Of a DNA stretch of 44,855 bases, positions 23,197-31,650 are shown piece after piece. The translations under genes and the position numbers were made by a program. The notes under the pieces were generated by a model. That model saw only the letters and a list, made by a program, of their open reading frames with translations. It was not told where the DNA came from and made no database searches. Within the stretch, counting starts at the first letter, position 1. Every line of letters starts with the position of its first letter. This stretch comes from JANMDR01 sp031376425 (GTDB taxonomy: Bacteria > Pseudomonadota > Gammaproteobacteria > Burkholderiales > Usitatibacteraceae), in the NCBI GenBank assembly GCA_031376425.1, contig JANMDR010000152.1, forward strand, positions 1-44,855, written 5' to 3'.

Positions 23197-24923
23197 CACA
23201 GCTCGAAAGAAAGGATGTCGTGTAAATCGGGATGATAAAAGTGCAAATGACCGTTATAAACAAACAAACGTGCATCCCACGGATTACGGATAGCGATGCG
23301 TGCCAAGGTTTGGCGGGTATCGCCAAACGTTTCTAATTTTGCCGCTTTTTTTGCGGTTTGTGCACCCACATCTTCCACTACCTCACTCAACGCGCGGGTA
23401 TCTTCAACGGTGATGCCAATAATAATTTTGCGCGACTTCATTTCCAGCAGTGGAAACACCACATCATCCACCCCAGCTTCGTGCGCCTCTGAAGGCGCTA
23501 CCCAAGGCGGTTCGGATAATTCTAAATCCCACGCAAAGGCCTTGAATCCGCAGCTTAGTCGGGGTGCATCGCAGTGCTGGTGCTCAGATTCCCCCGTGCC
23601 TAAGCGCGTGTACACATAACGCTGCACGGTTGCATCAAAAAAGAGCTGCCAAAAGCGCCCGTCTTTTGAATAATAGGGTGCTCCAAATTTGGCAGTAGCG
23701 GTACGCTGCGGATGCCATAATGAAAATTCTGCTACTGGTGTGGTGCCAGCATTCTGGTGCAAAATCAATTGCCCTGCAGGCAACACCCACGTGGCGCTAC
23801 GCTCGTCGGTAACGGGTAGGGTTATGGCTTTGTTGCACAGTTCAGCGCGGTCTGCGGGTAGCGTCATTTGGCCGATCACGCGCGGCTTAGGGCTGGCGCT
23901 GATGCTAATCAATGCGGCTTGCTTGGGCGCGTTAGCGTCGGTTTGCGGAGCCTCGGTTAAAAACCAAAATGTTTTATCTAGTTGCGCTGGGCCGCTTAAG
24001 CAGCGCCCGTTCGTGAGCATCTGCACTTGGTAGCTACGCGCGAGTACATTTAGCATGACCAAGGCAATGCCGTAATCAGTGGGCACAAAAAAGCAGGCGC
24101 TGGTGTTGAGTGTATCGCCCCACATACTCCACGCTTCGCGCGCGAGCGAGCAGGCCGGAAGCATGATGCTACCAGCCTGCGCCGTGCAGCCCACCCAAGC
24201 CCCAGCACCGGGAAGCATTAGCCACAAACTCCCCTTGCTAGGATCAATCGCCACTACACAGGGGTTATGTAAACCGGCGCGGGTGACGAAGAATTGAAAT
24301 AAGCCATTGCTGGGCTCGGCCAAACTACGGCCCTGTTTGCCAAAATTAGCGGAGAGCGCAAATTGCTGATGTGTGGCGCGTAATCCCTTGGGCGTGGTCA
24401 GGCTTTCGGTTTGCAATTCGCCATAGGGTGCCAGCCACGGCACATCAGCCACCATTTTTTGCCCGATGGAAAGTGGCTTTCCGGTGGTAGGTGAAAACTG
24501 AAAGGTCGCCGGATATAAAGCGCTGGTGCGTGCGTCACCTTCAAATTTTGCGCCGCACAAAAAAATATATTCCTCGCGTGACAGTGGTGGATTGCGATTG
24601 CTTACATCTACGCCAGCGAATGACTGGAGTTGGTAACCATTACCGTCTTCAGCGCGTACCCAAATTTGATTATTGATTTCCCATTGTTCAGATTGCTGTG
24701 GGGCGGCGGGGGCAGCCGGGGTAATCGAGGTTGAGGGGACAGGGGCTTGGGTACCGAGGATATAACAACCGTCGGTGAGCGATCGCGGATTAGTGGCGAT
24801 TATTTTTTCCCAAGCGGCGGCCTCAAGTTCCCATGATTTCGTCTCTGCTTCCCACTTGCCGCCTTCCGCCTTTAGCAATTCTTTGCAGTTAAAGGTGCTA
24901 CCGGTAATTTTTACTTTGCTCAA
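23196..24923 (-). CDS. Cytoplasmic protein with DUF5710-like N-terminus, unknown function
   Basis: 575 residues, no signal or membrane segment. Residues 4-33 (VKITGSTFNCKELLKAEGGK then a K-S-W pattern) resemble the DUF5710 and related motif in which a residue run such as K-x-L-G-A-x-W is followed by K-x-W. A proline/alanine linker (about 60-78) leads to a long, aromatic-rich, mostly beta region. Repeated Trp/Phe and Leu strands such as FWFLTEAP, SATWVLPAGQL and FWQLFFDA suggest a beta-propeller-like fold, but this is weak. It is the first gene of the tubulin-like operon and overlaps the vWA-like gene by one base. Its 163-base upstream gap is shared with livH, which runs the other way. No function can be named. 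Confidence 0.72.
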   Translation of the reverse strand: MSKVKITGSTFNCKELLKAEGGKWEAETKSWELEAAAWEKIIATNPRSLTDGCYILGTQAPVPSTSITPAAPAAPQQSEQWEINNQIWVRAEDGNGYQLQSFAGVDVSNRNPPLSREEYIFLCGAKFEGDARTSALYPATFQFSPTTGKPLSIGQKMVADVPWLAPYGELQTESLTTPKGLRATHQQFALSANFGKQGRSLAEPSNGLFQFFVTRAGLHNPCVVAIDPSKGSLWLMLPGAGAWVGCTAQAGSIMLPACSLAREAWSMWGDTLNTSACFFVPTDYGIALVMLNVLARSYQVQMLTNGRCLSGPAQLDKTFWFLTEAPQTDANAPKQAALISISASPKPRVIGQMTLPADRAELCNKAITLPVTDERSATWVLPAGQLILHQNAGTTPVAEFSLWHPQRTATAKFGAPYYSKDGRFWQLFFDATVQRYVYTRLGTGESEHQHCDAPRLSCGFKAFAWDLELSEPPWVAPSEAHEAGVDDVVFPLLEMKSRKIIIGITVEDTRALSEVVEDVGAQTAKKAAKLETFGDTRQTLARIAIRNPWDARLFVYNGHLHFYHPDLHDILSFEL

Positions 24924-25074
24924 TGCGTATCCTTGATTTCTTGCGCGTGCTAAGTATGTATGTGTGTATGCAATAACAATAGTTTAGCGCGGTTCGGTGT
25001 TGCGATTGTCCAAATTCCGCAACAATTTTGTGTATCTCACCATCTTTCCGAGCGCTAGCCGCGATGCTTTACGA

Positions 25075-25080
25075 TATCAT
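25075..25080 (+). promoter_or_regulatory. Candidate -10 element of livHMGF
   Basis: TATCAT lies seven bases before the livH ATG and would place the transcription start at the ATG. No convincing -35 is seen. The 163-base gap 24924-25086 also serves the divergent tubulin-like operon. Confidence 0.25.
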
Positions 25081-25086
25081 TCGTTT

Positions 25087-26091
25087 ATGCATTTCGATAA
25101 TTTTTTACAACAATTCATTAACGGCCTGACCTTAGGCAGTGTTTATGCTGTGGTAGCCTTAGGCTATACCATGGTGTACGGCATTATTCAACTCATTAAC
25201 TTTGCCCACGGCGAAGTAGTGATGATTGGTGCCATGGTGTCGTTTACCGTAATTAACGCCTTGGCGGGTTCTGGCATGCCGCCAGTGTTAATTGTACTAA
25301 TTGGGACCTTGGTGGCAGTGCCCGCTTGCATGCTGGTTGGCTATAGCATAGAGCGTGTGGCCTATAAGCCCTTGCGCAATGCCCCCCGTTTAGCGCCGCT
25401 AATTACCGCCATCGGCATATCGATTGTGCTGCAATATACTGCCTTGATTATCTGGAGCCGTAATAATCTAGGCTTTCCACAAATTATGAAGCTGCATACC
25501 TTTACCTTGGGCTCGTCAGACACGGCAGCCACAATCAGCAATGTGCAAATCGCGATTATCGTTACCTCGTTAATAATGATGTCGTTACTGCTTCTGCTAG
25601 TCTACAAAACCCGCATCGGTATCGCTATGCGCGCTACCTCCCAAAATCCTGGGGTGGCGGGATTGATGGGCATTAACGTCAATAGCGTTATTTCTTTTAC
25701 ATTTATGACAGGTGCGGCGCTGGGAGCCATCGCTGGTGTAATGGTTGGTACGTACTACGGAATAGCCCATTACCAAATGGGCTTTTTATTGGGCTTAAAA
25801 GCCTTTTCCGCAGCGGTATTGGGAGGTATTGGTAATTTGGCTGGCGCAGTTTTGGGCGGCATTTTAATTGGGCTCATCGAATCTTTTGGTGCGGGCTATA
25901 TGGGTGAAATAACGAATGTGTGTGTTTTAAACGGTTTCTTGCCGGGCTTTGCTAATTTATGCGCAGCCGACAGTAATTCCAGTTTATTTGGCAGCAACTA
26001 CAAAGACGTTTATGCCTTTATCGTACTGATTTTAGTGCTGGTGTTCAGGCCGTCTGGCTTGCTTGGTGAGCGGGTTGGAGATCGCGCATGA
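25087..26091 (+). CDS. livH: Branched-chain amino-acid ABC transporter permease LivH
   Basis: 334 residues from the ATG at 25087. The frame is open from 24997, but the upstream part lacks family likeness, and FLQQFINGLTLGSVYAVVALG is the usual LivH start. About eight or nine membrane helices follow. Family marks include NFAHGEVVMIGAM and AAVLGGIGNLAGAVLGG. LivH and LivM form the inner-membrane channel for leucine, isoleucine and valine or related substrates. No ribosome binding site is visible before the ATG. It overlaps livM by four bases. Confidence 0.92.
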   Translation: MHFDNFLQQFINGLTLGSVYAVVALGYTMVYGIIQLINFAHGEVVMIGAMVSFTVINALAGSGMPPVLIVLIGTLVAVPACMLVGYSIERVAYKPLRNAPRLAPLITAIGISIVLQYTALIIWSRNNLGFPQIMKLHTFTLGSSDTAATISNVQIAIIVTSLIMMSLLLLLVYKTRIGIAMRATSQNPGVAGLMGINVNSVISFTFMTGAALGAIAGVMVGTYYGIAHYQMGFLLGLKAFSAAVLGGIGNLAGAVLGGILIGLIESFGAGYMGEITNVCVLNGFLPGFANLCAADSNSSLFGSNYKDVYAFIVLILVLVFRPSGLLGERVGDRA

Positions 26092-27185
26092 ACTTTGCTG
26101 CCTTGTCGTTTTCTCGTAAAAATAACCCACAAAAATTTTGGATTGGCATTGCGCTCATTGCGATTGCGTTAGTTGCCTTGCCATTTGTATTGGCGCTCCA
26201 AGGCACCGCCTGGGTACGTATTATTAATTTGGCGTTAGTGTATGTAATGCTCTCGCTTGGCTTAAATATTGTGGTTGGTTTTGCGGGTCTGCTTGATCTT
26301 GGCTATGTGGCGTTTTATGCTGTAGGTGCTTATATTTACGCGCTCTTAGCCTCTCCCCATTTTGGATTGCACCTACCGTTTTGGGTAATTTTGCCCATCG
26401 GAGCATTGGTAGCGTGTTTCTTCGGCGTGATGTTGGGTGCGCCGACCTTGAAATTGCGCGGTGATTATCTGGCTATCGTTACCTTAGGCTTTGGTGAAAT
26501 TATTCGGATTTTTATGAATAATTTATCCGAGCCTATCAATATTACCAACGGCCCAAAAGGCTTAATAAGTATTGATCCTATCAAAGTGGGTGCGATTGAT
26601 TTTGGTAACAGCACCCGTATTGGCGACTATGTATTGGCTGGCCCGATTAAATATTATTTTTTATTGCTGGTGGTGCTCACGATAATAATTGCGATTAATG
26701 TGCGGCTGCAAAACTCGCGTATTGGCCGTGCATGGGAGGCGATTCGTGAAGATGAAGTTGCCGCTAGAGCTATGGGCATTAATACCACACGCATGAAGCT
26801 TTTAGCTTTTGCGATGGGGGCGTCGTTTGGCGGCGTAGCAGGCGGTATTTTTGCGGCGATTCAAGGCTTCATTAGCCCAGAGAGTTTTAATCTTAACGAA
26901 TCGGTAATGATTTTAGCTATGGTGGTATTGGGCGGCATGGGCAATATTTGGGGTGTCGTGCTGGGCGCAGTGCTAATTTCCTTAGTGCCAGAGTTACTGC
27001 GCTATGCCGTCGAACCAGCGCAACACGCGTTGTTTGGCAAAGCTATTATTGATTCTGATGTATTGCGGATGTTGCTGTTTGGTTTGGCTATGGTGGCGAT
27101 GATGCTCTATCGGCCTGCGGGCTTGTTGCCATCGGGAGTGCGCAAGCGTGAATTTGCATCTGCGGTGGATTCCCCCAAAGCATGA
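26088..27185 (+). CDS. livM: Branched-chain amino-acid ABC transporter permease LivM
   Basis: 365 residues with about nine membrane helices. Family marks are LGLNIVVGFAGLLDLGYVAF, APTLKLRGDYLAIVTLGFGE and the coupling region IGRAWEAIREDEVAARAMG. It pairs with LivH to form the membrane part of the transporter. It starts inside the end of livH (ATGA) and ends inside the start of livG (ATGA), so the four genes are one coupled unit. Shorter than enteric LivM (about 425), which has extra N-terminal residues. Confidence 0.94.
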   Translation: MNFAALSFSRKNNPQKFWIGIALIAIALVALPFVLALQGTAWVRIINLALVYVMLSLGLNIVVGFAGLLDLGYVAFYAVGAYIYALLASPHFGLHLPFWVILPIGALVACFFGVMLGAPTLKLRGDYLAIVTLGFGEIIRIFMNNLSEPINITNGPKGLISIDPIKVGAIDFGNSTRIGDYVLAGPIKYYFLLLVVLTIIIAINVRLQNSRIGRAWEAIREDEVAARAMGINTTRMKLLAFAMGASFGGVAGGIFAAIQGFISPESFNLNESVMILAMVVLGGMGNIWGVVLGAVLISLVPELLRYAVEPAQHALFGKAIIDSDVLRMLLFGLAMVAMMLYRPAGLLPSGVRKREFASAVDSPKA

Positions 27186-27994
27186 GTGCGCCACTACTGG
27201 AAATTTCCGGCATTACCAAGCGCTTTGGCGGTTTAACGGCGTTATCAGACGTGAGCTTTGCCATCCCCAAAGGTGCTATTTACGGACTTATTGGGCCTAA
27301 TGGAGCAGGCAAAACCACGCTTTTTAATGTGCTTACGGGTTTATACAAGCATGATGAAGGTACCTTTAATTTTCAGGGTAAACCTTTGCAAGGCGGCTCC
27401 CCCGATAAAATTGCGCAGGCGGGTATCGCGCGCACGTTTCAAAATATTCGGCTGTTTCCCAATTTATCCGCGATTGAAAACGTGATGATTGGTCGCCATG
27501 CGCGCACCAAGGCAGGGGTGTTTGGGGCGGTTTTCCGCACCAAAAGCACCAGAGTTGAAGAAGCAGCCATTCAAACGCGTGCACATGAACTCTTGACCTT
27601 TATTGGTCTTGATAAAAGCGCTGAAATGCTGGCTAAAAATATGAGCTACGGCGATCAACGCCGCTTGGAAATTGCCCGCGCGCTCGCTACTGACCCTATT
27701 ATTTTGGCGCTGGATGAGCCCGCAGCGGGTATGAATGCGACCGAAAAAGTAAGCCTCAGGGCGTTGTTAGAAAAAATTCGGGCGCAAAACATTACCATAC
27801 TGCTTATCGAGCATGATGTAAAACTAATGATGGGTTTGTGTGATCGCATCGCCGTACTGGACTATGGCGTAAAAATTGCCGAGGGTGTGCCTGCTGATGT
27901 GCAGCGTGATCCCGCAGTGATTAACGCCTATTTAGGCGCAGGTACGGTTGAAGAACCGGCTAAATCCGCGCCTGCCGTGAAAGAAAACGCATGA
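27182..27994 (+). CDS. livG: Branched-chain amino-acid ABC transporter ATPase LivG
   Basis: 270 residues. Walker A is GPNGAGKTT, the signature is MSYGDQRRLEIARAL, Walker B is ILALDEPAAGMN, and the switch His is in LIEHDVKLMM. The LivG-type stretch ARTFQNIRLFPNLSAIENVM is present. It is one of two ATPases that power the LivHM channel. A short Ala/Pro-rich tail extends the C-terminus. It overlaps both neighbours by four bases. Confidence 0.95.
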   Translation: MSAPLLEISGITKRFGGLTALSDVSFAIPKGAIYGLIGPNGAGKTTLFNVLTGLYKHDEGTFNFQGKPLQGGSPDKIAQAGIARTFQNIRLFPNLSAIENVMIGRHARTKAGVFGAVFRTKSTRVEEAAIQTRAHELLTFIGLDKSAEMLAKNMSYGDQRRLEIARALATDPIILALDEPAAGMNATEKVSLRALLEKIRAQNITILLIEHDVKLMMGLCDRIAVLDYGVKIAEGVPADVQRDPAVINAYLGAGTVEEPAKSAPAVKENA

Positions 27995-28707
27995 CCGCAG
28001 CACTGTTAAAAGTAGAAGCGCTAGAAGTAGCTTACGGCGGCATTCGTGCGGTAAAGGGTATTAGCTTTGAGATAAAAGAAGGCGAGCTAGTGTGCCTGAT
28101 TGGCGCCAACGGCGCGGGTAAAAGCACCACGCTCAAAGCGCTTAGCGGCCTAATTGCGCCAAAATCAGGGCAGGTAGTTTATGCTGGCGAAAATATCGCT
28201 GGTCTCCCCGCATACAAAATTGCCCAATCTGGCTTGCGTTTGGTACCTGAAGGCCGTGGAGTATTTCCGGTATTGACCATAGAAGAAAATTTAGCCATGG
28301 GCGCATATATTCGTCGCGACCACGTGCAAATAGCGGTGGATATTGAACGCATGTTTAGTTTATTTCCGCGCCTAAAAGAGCGGCGCAAACAAACAGCGGG
28401 CACCCTGTCTGGAGGCGAACAACAAATGCTCGCCATTGGCCGCGCACTCATGGGCCAACCAAAACTGCTGCTGCTAGATGAACCATCAATGGGCTTGGCA
28501 CCAATGATGGTGGCTAAAATTTTTGAAGTAATACGGCAAGTTTCGCGTGATGGCGTGACGGTGCTACTCATCGAGCAAAACGCCAAGCTAGCCTTAGAAA
28601 TAAGTCATCGCGGCTATGTGATGGAAAGTGGTTTGATTACCTTGCAAGATGAGAGCGCAGCATTGTTAAGTAACCCGAAAGTGCGCGAAGCCTATTTGGG
28701 TGAGTAG
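27991..28707 (+). CDS. livF: Branched-chain amino-acid ABC transporter ATPase LivF
   Basis: 238 residues. Walker A is GANGAGKSTT, the signature is LSGGEQQMLAIGRAL, Walker B is LLLLDEPSMGL and the switch His position carries Gln in LLIEQNAKLAL, as is normal for LivF. RLVPEGRGVFPVLTIEENL is a LivF-specific stretch. It is the partner ATPase of LivG. It ends the liv operon. No periplasmic binding protein gene (LivJ/LivK type) occurs in the window, so the substrate range cannot be judged here. Confidence 0.95.
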   Translation: MTAALLKVEALEVAYGGIRAVKGISFEIKEGELVCLIGANGAGKSTTLKALSGLIAPKSGQVVYAGENIAGLPAYKIAQSGLRLVPEGRGVFPVLTIEENLAMGAYIRRDHVQIAVDIERMFSLFPRLKERRKQTAGTLSGGEQQMLAIGRALMGQPKLLLLDEPSMGLAPMMVAKIFEVIRQVSRDGVTVLLIEQNAKLALEISHRGYVMESGLITLQDESAALLSNPKVREAYLGE

Positions 28708-28763
28708 GCGCGTTCATGCACTTGGTTGTTGCACTTCGTTTTTGGCGGCAAATATGCGGTATC

Positions 28764-28857
28764 GTCATTCTAGTGAAGGCTGGAATCCAGTCCTTCTATC
28801 TTCACTTTGCGTTTTATTTAAAAGTGAAAACCGAACGCTGAGGAGCCCCAGAATGAC
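28764..28857. repeat. Nested palindromic repeat, REP/MITE-like
   Basis: Outer arms GTCATTCT (28764-28771) and AGAATGAC (28850-28857) are perfect complements. An inner pair TTCACTTT (28801-28808) and AAAGTGAA (28821-28828) is also perfect. The left part, with CATTCTAGTGAAGGCTGGAA, resembles the widespread proteobacterial repeat of the form CATTC..GGAATCCAG. The right arm contains the ATG of the EcsC-family gene and is preceded by its ribosome binding site. Copy number in the genome is unknown. Confidence 0.6.
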
Positions 28858-29635
28858 CCTATCTCGAACCGATCTAGCCGATTTAAAGCGGGCTAAAAAA
28901 TTGCTAGAAAATCCTGGCCTTGCCGCGAAAATGTCATCTGCATTGGGCGCACCCATGGAACGCACCATGCTCATGTTGCCCAAGGCGGTACAAAGCGGCA
29001 TTCATAAGGCGAGTGAGGCCGCAATGCTAAAAGCGCTAGAAGTAGCGGTAGGTAGTTTAAGCGACACCCCCAAAAAACCCGCGCAAAATCGGCTGCATAA
29101 ATTTGCCGCCGCCGCAAGTGGTGCTATCGGTGGCGCTTTCGGGCTGATAGCGTTGAGCATAGAGCTACCCATTTCCACCACCATTATGTTGCGCTCCATT
29201 GCTGATATCGCCAAAAGCGAAGGCGAAAACATAAACTATATCGACACCAAGCTAGCCTGCTTAACCGTGTTTGCATTAGGGTCATCAAAGTCTGCCAACG
29301 ACAACGCTGCCGAATCCGGCTACTTCGCCGCCCGCGCGGCCATGGCCGGTGCCGTGTCTGAGGCCGCAAAATTTTTAGCGCAAAAAGGCTTCTCAAAAAC
29401 GGGTGCACCAGCACTAGTACGCCTAATCACCTTAATCGGCAGTCGCTTCGGAATAGTAGTAGGCGAAAAAGCCGCCGCCCAAGCTATTCCCATCATTGGT
29501 GCCGCCGCCGGAGCCGTAATCAACACGATATTCATCGGCCATTTTCAAGATATGGCGCGCGGGCATTTTGTGGTGCGGCGGTTGGAGAAGATTTATGGGG
29601 AAGAACCGGTTCGGTTGGCTTATGAGGGGTTGTGA
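28853..29635 (+). CDS. EcsC family protein
   Basis: 260 residues. The conserved EcsC core is seen in LLENPGLAAKMSSALGAPME, the glycine-rich AAASGAIGGAFGLIALSIEL followed by TTIMLRSIADIAKSEGE, and YFAARAAM. Two or three hydrophobic stretches suggest membrane association. The family is named after a gene of the Bacillus ecs locus, but its biochemical role is not known. GAGGAG lies seven bases before the ATG at 28853. Both sit in the right arm of a palindromic repeat. An earlier frame opening at 28700 overlaps livF and is not favoured. Confidence 0.85.
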   Translation: MTLSRTDLADLKRAKKLLENPGLAAKMSSALGAPMERTMLMLPKAVQSGIHKASEAAMLKALEVAVGSLSDTPKKPAQNRLHKFAAAASGAIGGAFGLIALSIELPISTTIMLRSIADIAKSEGENINYIDTKLACLTVFALGSSKSANDNAAESGYFAARAAMAGAVSEAAKFLAQKGFSKTGAPALVRLITLIGSRFGIVVGEKAAAQAIPIIGAAAGAVINTIFIGHFQDMARGHFVVRRLEKIYGEEPVRLAYEGL

Positions 29636-29714
29636 CGCTTTGCGCAATGCATTGGAGATAGCTATATTTACTGCGTTTTGAAGGGATTCTCATCTTGCAA
29701 ATTGAGGGGCTGAA

Positions 29715-30428
29715 ATGGAAACGTGGCATGTGGAGCTGCAAGGAGATTCATTTGATCTAGAAGAATTTCCGAATTTATTTCCCATTGGCGGGGAGGTTTA
29801 CTTTGCCCGAGAAGGGGAAAAGGTTTTTATGTCCGCGGACAAGATGAATGAGTGCGCGCAACCGCAAGAAGTAAAAGATATTGCCGAAGAATTAATGAAC
29901 AAAATTTATCCGATAGCCAGACTGCATCAGGAAAATTTAGTTCGGCCTACGCTTGGGGTGGTTTGGCGAGAGGATGGTGAGGGCGCCCGCCACGGGTATG
30001 CCTTGCTGTCTGCGAACATATCGGGGCGCGGTAAGCTCAGCGCACAGCCCTCCCCAGATACTGCAACTACTCAGCATACTGATGCCCAAGTACTGTTTGC
30101 TACGCTACAAAAATATCCGCGTTTGCAAACCGTAATAGGTATTCTAGGGTTGCAAGAGGTAAATATTTCTCAGTTGTATCGCTGTTTCGAGGAGTTAGAA
30201 CAACACCTAAAAACTGTCAGTGGAAAGGGAATTTGGCAAAACGGTCTTTGCTCAGAGAAAAAGCAGAAGTTATTTAAACGGACGGCGAATACTTGGATGC
30301 CTAATGACGGTCATGCAAGACATTACAGCGGTCATGATAAGCCTCCAGACAACCCCATGAGTTTAGAAGATGCTAAAGAATTCATTCGTGAGCTAGCTAA
30401 AAAGACGCTTGAAAAGTTCGCAAGCTAG
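29715..30428 (+). CDS. Hypothetical protein, 237 residues
   Basis: I do not recognise this protein. It is soluble, without signal or membrane segment. The first part is acidic (ELQGDSFDLEEFPNLFPIGG). The end is Lys-rich and helical (LEDAKEFIRELAKKTLEKF). Weak beta-type stretches such as EVYFAREGEKVFM and GYALLSANISG lie between. A GAGGGG ribosome binding site seven bases before the ATG supports real translation. It stands alone between the EcsC-family gene and the DUF1992 gene. An accessory gene is likely. Confidence 0.6.
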   Translation: METWHVELQGDSFDLEEFPNLFPIGGEVYFAREGEKVFMSADKMNECAQPQEVKDIAEELMNKIYPIARLHQENLVRPTLGVVWREDGEGARHGYALLSANISGRGKLSAQPSPDTATTQHTDAQVLFATLQKYPRLQTVIGILGLQEVNISQLYRCFEELEQHLKTVSGKGIWQNGLCSEKKQKLFKRTANTWMPNDGHARHYSGHDKPPDNPMSLEDAKEFIRELAKKTLEKFAS

Positions 30429-30559
30429 CTTTACTTCAATTCTCATGGCTTGCGCTATGCCGCATTACGATAGCGGTAATTAGCAAGTCGTTTGCTCCTC
30501 CTTTGTGCGGTTGCATAAATGTTAAACTACGAACTCGGTAATCTATGAAAGCAATGTTT

Positions 30560-30581
30560 CCTACTACGTAATAATAGTAGG
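30560..30581. promoter_or_regulatory. Perfect inverted repeat upstream of the DUF1992 gene
   Basis: CCTACTA (30560-30566) and TAGTAGG (30575-30581) form seven-base arms around an eight-base loop, seven bases before the ribosome binding site region (GGGGAG) of the DUF1992 gene. It may be an operator or a leader hairpin. Confidence 0.35.
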
Positions 30582-30599
30582 CTCTAAAGGGGAGTCGTA

Positions 30600-30929
30600 A
30601 TGTCAAAACCTAGAGCGCTTGACGACGAAATTGGACGGAAGTTGCGCGAAGCGGAATTTAGCGGCGAACTACGCGCTGCTAAAGACTATGGCAAACCGCT
30701 GACAGACCTTGATTCGTGGCGAGAAACACCCGAAGAACTGCGAATGTCGTTTAAAATATTGAAGGATGCTGGAGTTGTTCCTGCTGAAGTAGAAATGATT
30801 AATCGTCGCGCCATATTGCGTGCAGAGCTATCCGCTACAACAGATGTAGAGAAGATTGAGGAACTGAAAACGCAATTATCGGCGCTTGAGATGAATATTT
30901 CCCTGCGCCTCGAATCATTGCGTAGTTAA
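30600..30929 (+). CDS. DUF1992 (DnaJ-associated) family protein
   Basis: 109 residues, all helical and charged. It fits the DUF1992 pattern: IGRKLREAEFSGELRAAKDY, then GKPLTDLDSW, and PEELRMSFKILKDAGVVPAE. The same domain is found at the end of some DnaJ-like proteins, but here it stands alone without a J domain. Function unknown. AAGGGGAG precedes the ATG. The upstream inverted repeat (30560-30581) may control it. Confidence 0.8.
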   Translation: MSKPRALDDEIGRKLREAEFSGELRAAKDYGKPLTDLDSWRETPEELRMSFKILKDAGVVPAEVEMINRRAILRAELSATTDVEKIEELKTQLSALEMNISLRLESLRS

Positions 30930-30988
30930 CTTCAAACCGAGTTCCCACCCGATAAGCGTTTAAGCGTTTTTTAGCGAACGTAAAAGCT

Positions 30989-31549
30989 ATGTCTGTGAGC
31001 CATTATATTTTCCGCACCGAACGGCTTGGATTTCGTCAGTATACGGCGGCGGATAATGGCGCGGTCAAAGCCATGTTTGCTGATCCGCAGGCAATACAGT
31101 TTTATCCAGTTATGCAGAATCAAGATGCGGTAGATCGATGGATCAACTGGAATTTGCGGAATTATGATGAGTTTGGCTTTGGCCTTTGGGCGCTAGAACT
31201 ACTTGATCAAGGCAGGTTTATCGGTGATGCTGGGATAACGTATCAGACGGTTGAAAACCAGCGCATTTTAGAGATTGGTTGGCATATTCATTCGGACTAT
31301 CGATCACATGGCTATGCAACTGAGGCCGGAAGTGCTTGCCTTAAATATGGGTTCGACGTTTTAGGTGCTCCCTCGCTTAGTTCCGTTGTTGATCCCAAGA
31401 ACGCGCCGTCAATAAAAGTTGCTTCACGTGTGCATGAAAATATGCGTGAGTATCAAGGTAAAGATGATGTCATGCGCCTGTATTATTCGCTACCACCGTT
31501 AAGGCGTTCAGAATTGATCGAATCGCCTGAGGGATTGCGCGCTATATAG
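30989..31549 (+). CDS. GNAT acetyltransferase, RimJ-like
   Basis: 186 residues. The N-terminal FRTERLGFRQYTAADNGAV is typical of RimJ/RimL-type GNAT enzymes, as are GDAGITYQTVE and IGWHIHSDYRSHGYATEAG, the latter covering the acetyl-CoA site. The C-terminal part (ASRVHENMREYQGKDDVM) fits the final strand region. These enzymes acetylate protein N-termini or small molecules such as amines. The substrate is unknown. It lies 101 bases upstream of the beta-lactamase gene with the same orientation. Confidence 0.82.
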   Translation: MSVSHYIFRTERLGFRQYTAADNGAVKAMFADPQAIQFYPVMQNQDAVDRWINWNLRNYDEFGFGLWALELLDQGRFIGDAGITYQTVENQRILEIGWHIHSDYRSHGYATEAGSACLKYGFDVLGAPSLSSVVDPKNAPSIKVASRVHENMREYQGKDDVMRLYYSLPPLRRSELIESPEGLRAI

Positions 31550-31650
31550 TACGCATAGCACCCTCAAGCTGTTTTTGTGAGTGCTAATCACCCCCCATGT
31601 ACACAGCGACCTTTAATCAATTAATTTTTAAAAAGAATATCCGAGCAATC

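Noticed and set aside
24997..25086. Extended N-terminus for livH
   Set aside because: The extra 30 residues have no family likeness, and the ATG at 25087 matches the usual start.
28700..28852. Earlier start for the EcsC-family gene
   Set aside because: It overlaps livF and runs through a palindromic repeat; the ATG at 28853 has a strong ribosome binding site.
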